From positions 1-5,422 of the forward strand of contig JBGPIK010000448.1 of NCBI GenBank assembly GCA_041484845.1: a stretch of 5,422 nucleotides of DNA. Reading direction: 5' to 3'. The translations under genes were made by a program, and so were the position numbers. Each line of letters begins with the position of its first letter. Within the stretch, counting starts at the first letter, position 1. Origin of the DNA: JBGPIK01 sp041484845. Lineage in GTDB: Bacteria > Desulfobacterota > Binatia > UBA9968. The notes under the pieces are model-generated. The model saw nothing but the letters and a program-made list of their open reading frames with translations, did not search any database and had not been told where the DNA came from. Positions 4,860 to 5,422 of the stretch are shown here, piece by piece.

Positions 4860-5312
4860 CTAGTTTCCCTTTGGTCCCTGAGTGGGCGGATACCATCCGC
4901 CGGGCTTATAATCCAGTTCGTACTGGTGCTTGAAGTCAGCCACGTGTTTTAGCATCCCTGCGAGCGGCTTGGCTTCTCCCTCAAGTCCCGCACGCCATAT
5001 TTTCTTTTCCATGGTGCCAAGCACCAGATACTCATTCCCGATGACTTGCGGCGCTCTCTGGCTCAAGCCATGCGCCAACTCCGCCTCCAACTCAGCCCGT
5101 TGCACCATCACCATCTCACAACGGGAGCAATAGCGACACGTCTTGCCCAGCACCATCGGTCCCCACTCATCGATGTGAACAAAGAGCGCGAACTTCCGTA
5201 AATGGGTGACCTTCTGGCACTTCGGACACTTGCTCAGGCGTACCTCCGCATGAGAGTTTAACAGGAGCGAATAACGCGGCTGCAGCTTGCCAATTCTCGT
5301 GTTCGCCATCAC
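4860..5312 (-). CDS. Zinc-ribbon-like hypothetical protein with five clustered cysteines
   Basis: A 150-residue soluble protein with no signal peptide or membrane segment. It carries C29-P-K-C32 and C59-R-Y-C62-S-R-C65, spaced as two cysteine knuckles about 26 residues apart, which is the arrangement of a zinc ribbon; the fifth cysteine is extra. Preceding residues (P-R-Y-S-L-L-L-N) and the later stretch V-I-G-N-E-Y-L-V-L-G-T-M-E with a W-x-x-G-L and a final G-G-W-Y-P-P belong to a pattern I recall from uncharacterised bacterial proteins of this size; no function is known to me. The start may be GTG 5312 (AAGGGG at 5323-5328 is 10 bases upstream) or ATG 5309. The upstream gene on this strand ends at 5331, only 18 bases away, so the two are probably co-transcribed. 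Nucleic-acid or protein binding through zinc is a plausible inference only. Confidence 0.75.
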   Translation of the reverse strand: MMANTRIGKLQPRYSLLLNSHAEVRLSKCPKCQKVTHLRKFALFVHIDEWGPMVLGKTCRYCSRCEMVMVQRAELEAELAHGLSQRAPQVIGNEYLVLGTMEKKIWRAGLEGEAKPLAGMLKHVADFKHQYELDYKPGGWYPPTQGPKGN

Positions 5313-5330
5313 AGTCTTCTAACCCCTTGT

Positions 5331-5422
5331 TCATTCCCAAGGCATGTCGTACCAATGAATAAACTCTTCGTAGGCTTCCTCGGCGAGGCTATACTTTGTG
5401 CCACGGGCACTCGCGCGCTCAA
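5331..5422 (-). CDS. C-terminal end of an unidentified protein (5' partial)
   Basis: On the - strand a frame is open from the right window edge to a TGA at 5331-5333. It encodes 29 residues in the visible part, ending G-T-K-Y-S-L-A-E-E-A-Y-E-E-F-I-H-W-Y-D-M-P-W-E. The composition (acidic amphipathic helix, aromatic end), and its stop 18 bases before the start of the zinc-ribbon-like gene, indicate a real gene end in the same operon. The other two frames of this strand are less protein-like or stop early. It is too short to name. Its final M-P-W-E repeats the M-P-W-E near the end of the DUF1841-like protein. Confidence 0.6.
   Translation of the reverse strand, partial: ERASARGTKYSLAEEAYEEFIHWYDMPWE

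Overview
The window looks like a piece of a chromosome from an uncultured environmental bacterium of medium GC content. The gene style (an NMT1/THI5-like substrate-binding protein next to stand-alone amidohydrolase_2 and isochorismatase-fold hydrolases, a G-run/C-run palindromic repeat, a DUF6516/HTH pair) resembles soil and aquifer Deltaproteobacteria-like, Tectomicrobia-like or NC10-like genomes. That taxonomic guess is inference from style only and is weak.

Positions 1-3294 are a catabolic or transport block. On the + strand come the C-terminal end of an ABC-transporter substrate-binding protein (2-265), a complete ACMSD/amidohydrolase_2-type metal hydrolase (453-1589), and a complete isochorismatase-fold cysteine hydrolase with an Asp-Lys-Cys triad (2575-3294). 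These plausibly act in uptake and hydrolytic breakdown of a small organic, probably nitrogen-containing, compound, but the substrate cannot be read from sequence. Inserted between the hydrolases on the - strand is a class I SAM-dependent methyltransferase with an N-terminal export or anchor signal (1661-2218). It has a good promoter of its own.

The 2243-2574 intergenic region holds no gene. It carries two outward-facing promoter-like sites, a 14-bp direct repeat beside each of them, a GAATT tandem repeat, and a nested palindromic element made of two 9-bp hairpins inside a partly matching outer inverted repeat.

Positions 3295-5422 are an accessory block of short genes. A DUF6516 (TumE-like) putative toxin (3388-3687) overlaps by ATGA a winged-helix HVO_A0114-type putative antitoxin (3684-4055). 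A promoter with a perfect 13-bp palindrome over its -10 box lies directly at the toxin start, and the spacing predicts a nearly leaderless transcript. Next come a doubtful 45-residue ORF and a 90-residue DUF1841-like protein (4459-4731). On the opposite strand lie a five-cysteine zinc-ribbon-like protein of unknown function (4860-5312) and the C-terminus of another gene just upstream of it (5331-5422), probably in one operon.

No rRNA, tRNA, CRISPR array, transposase, integrase or replication origin was seen.
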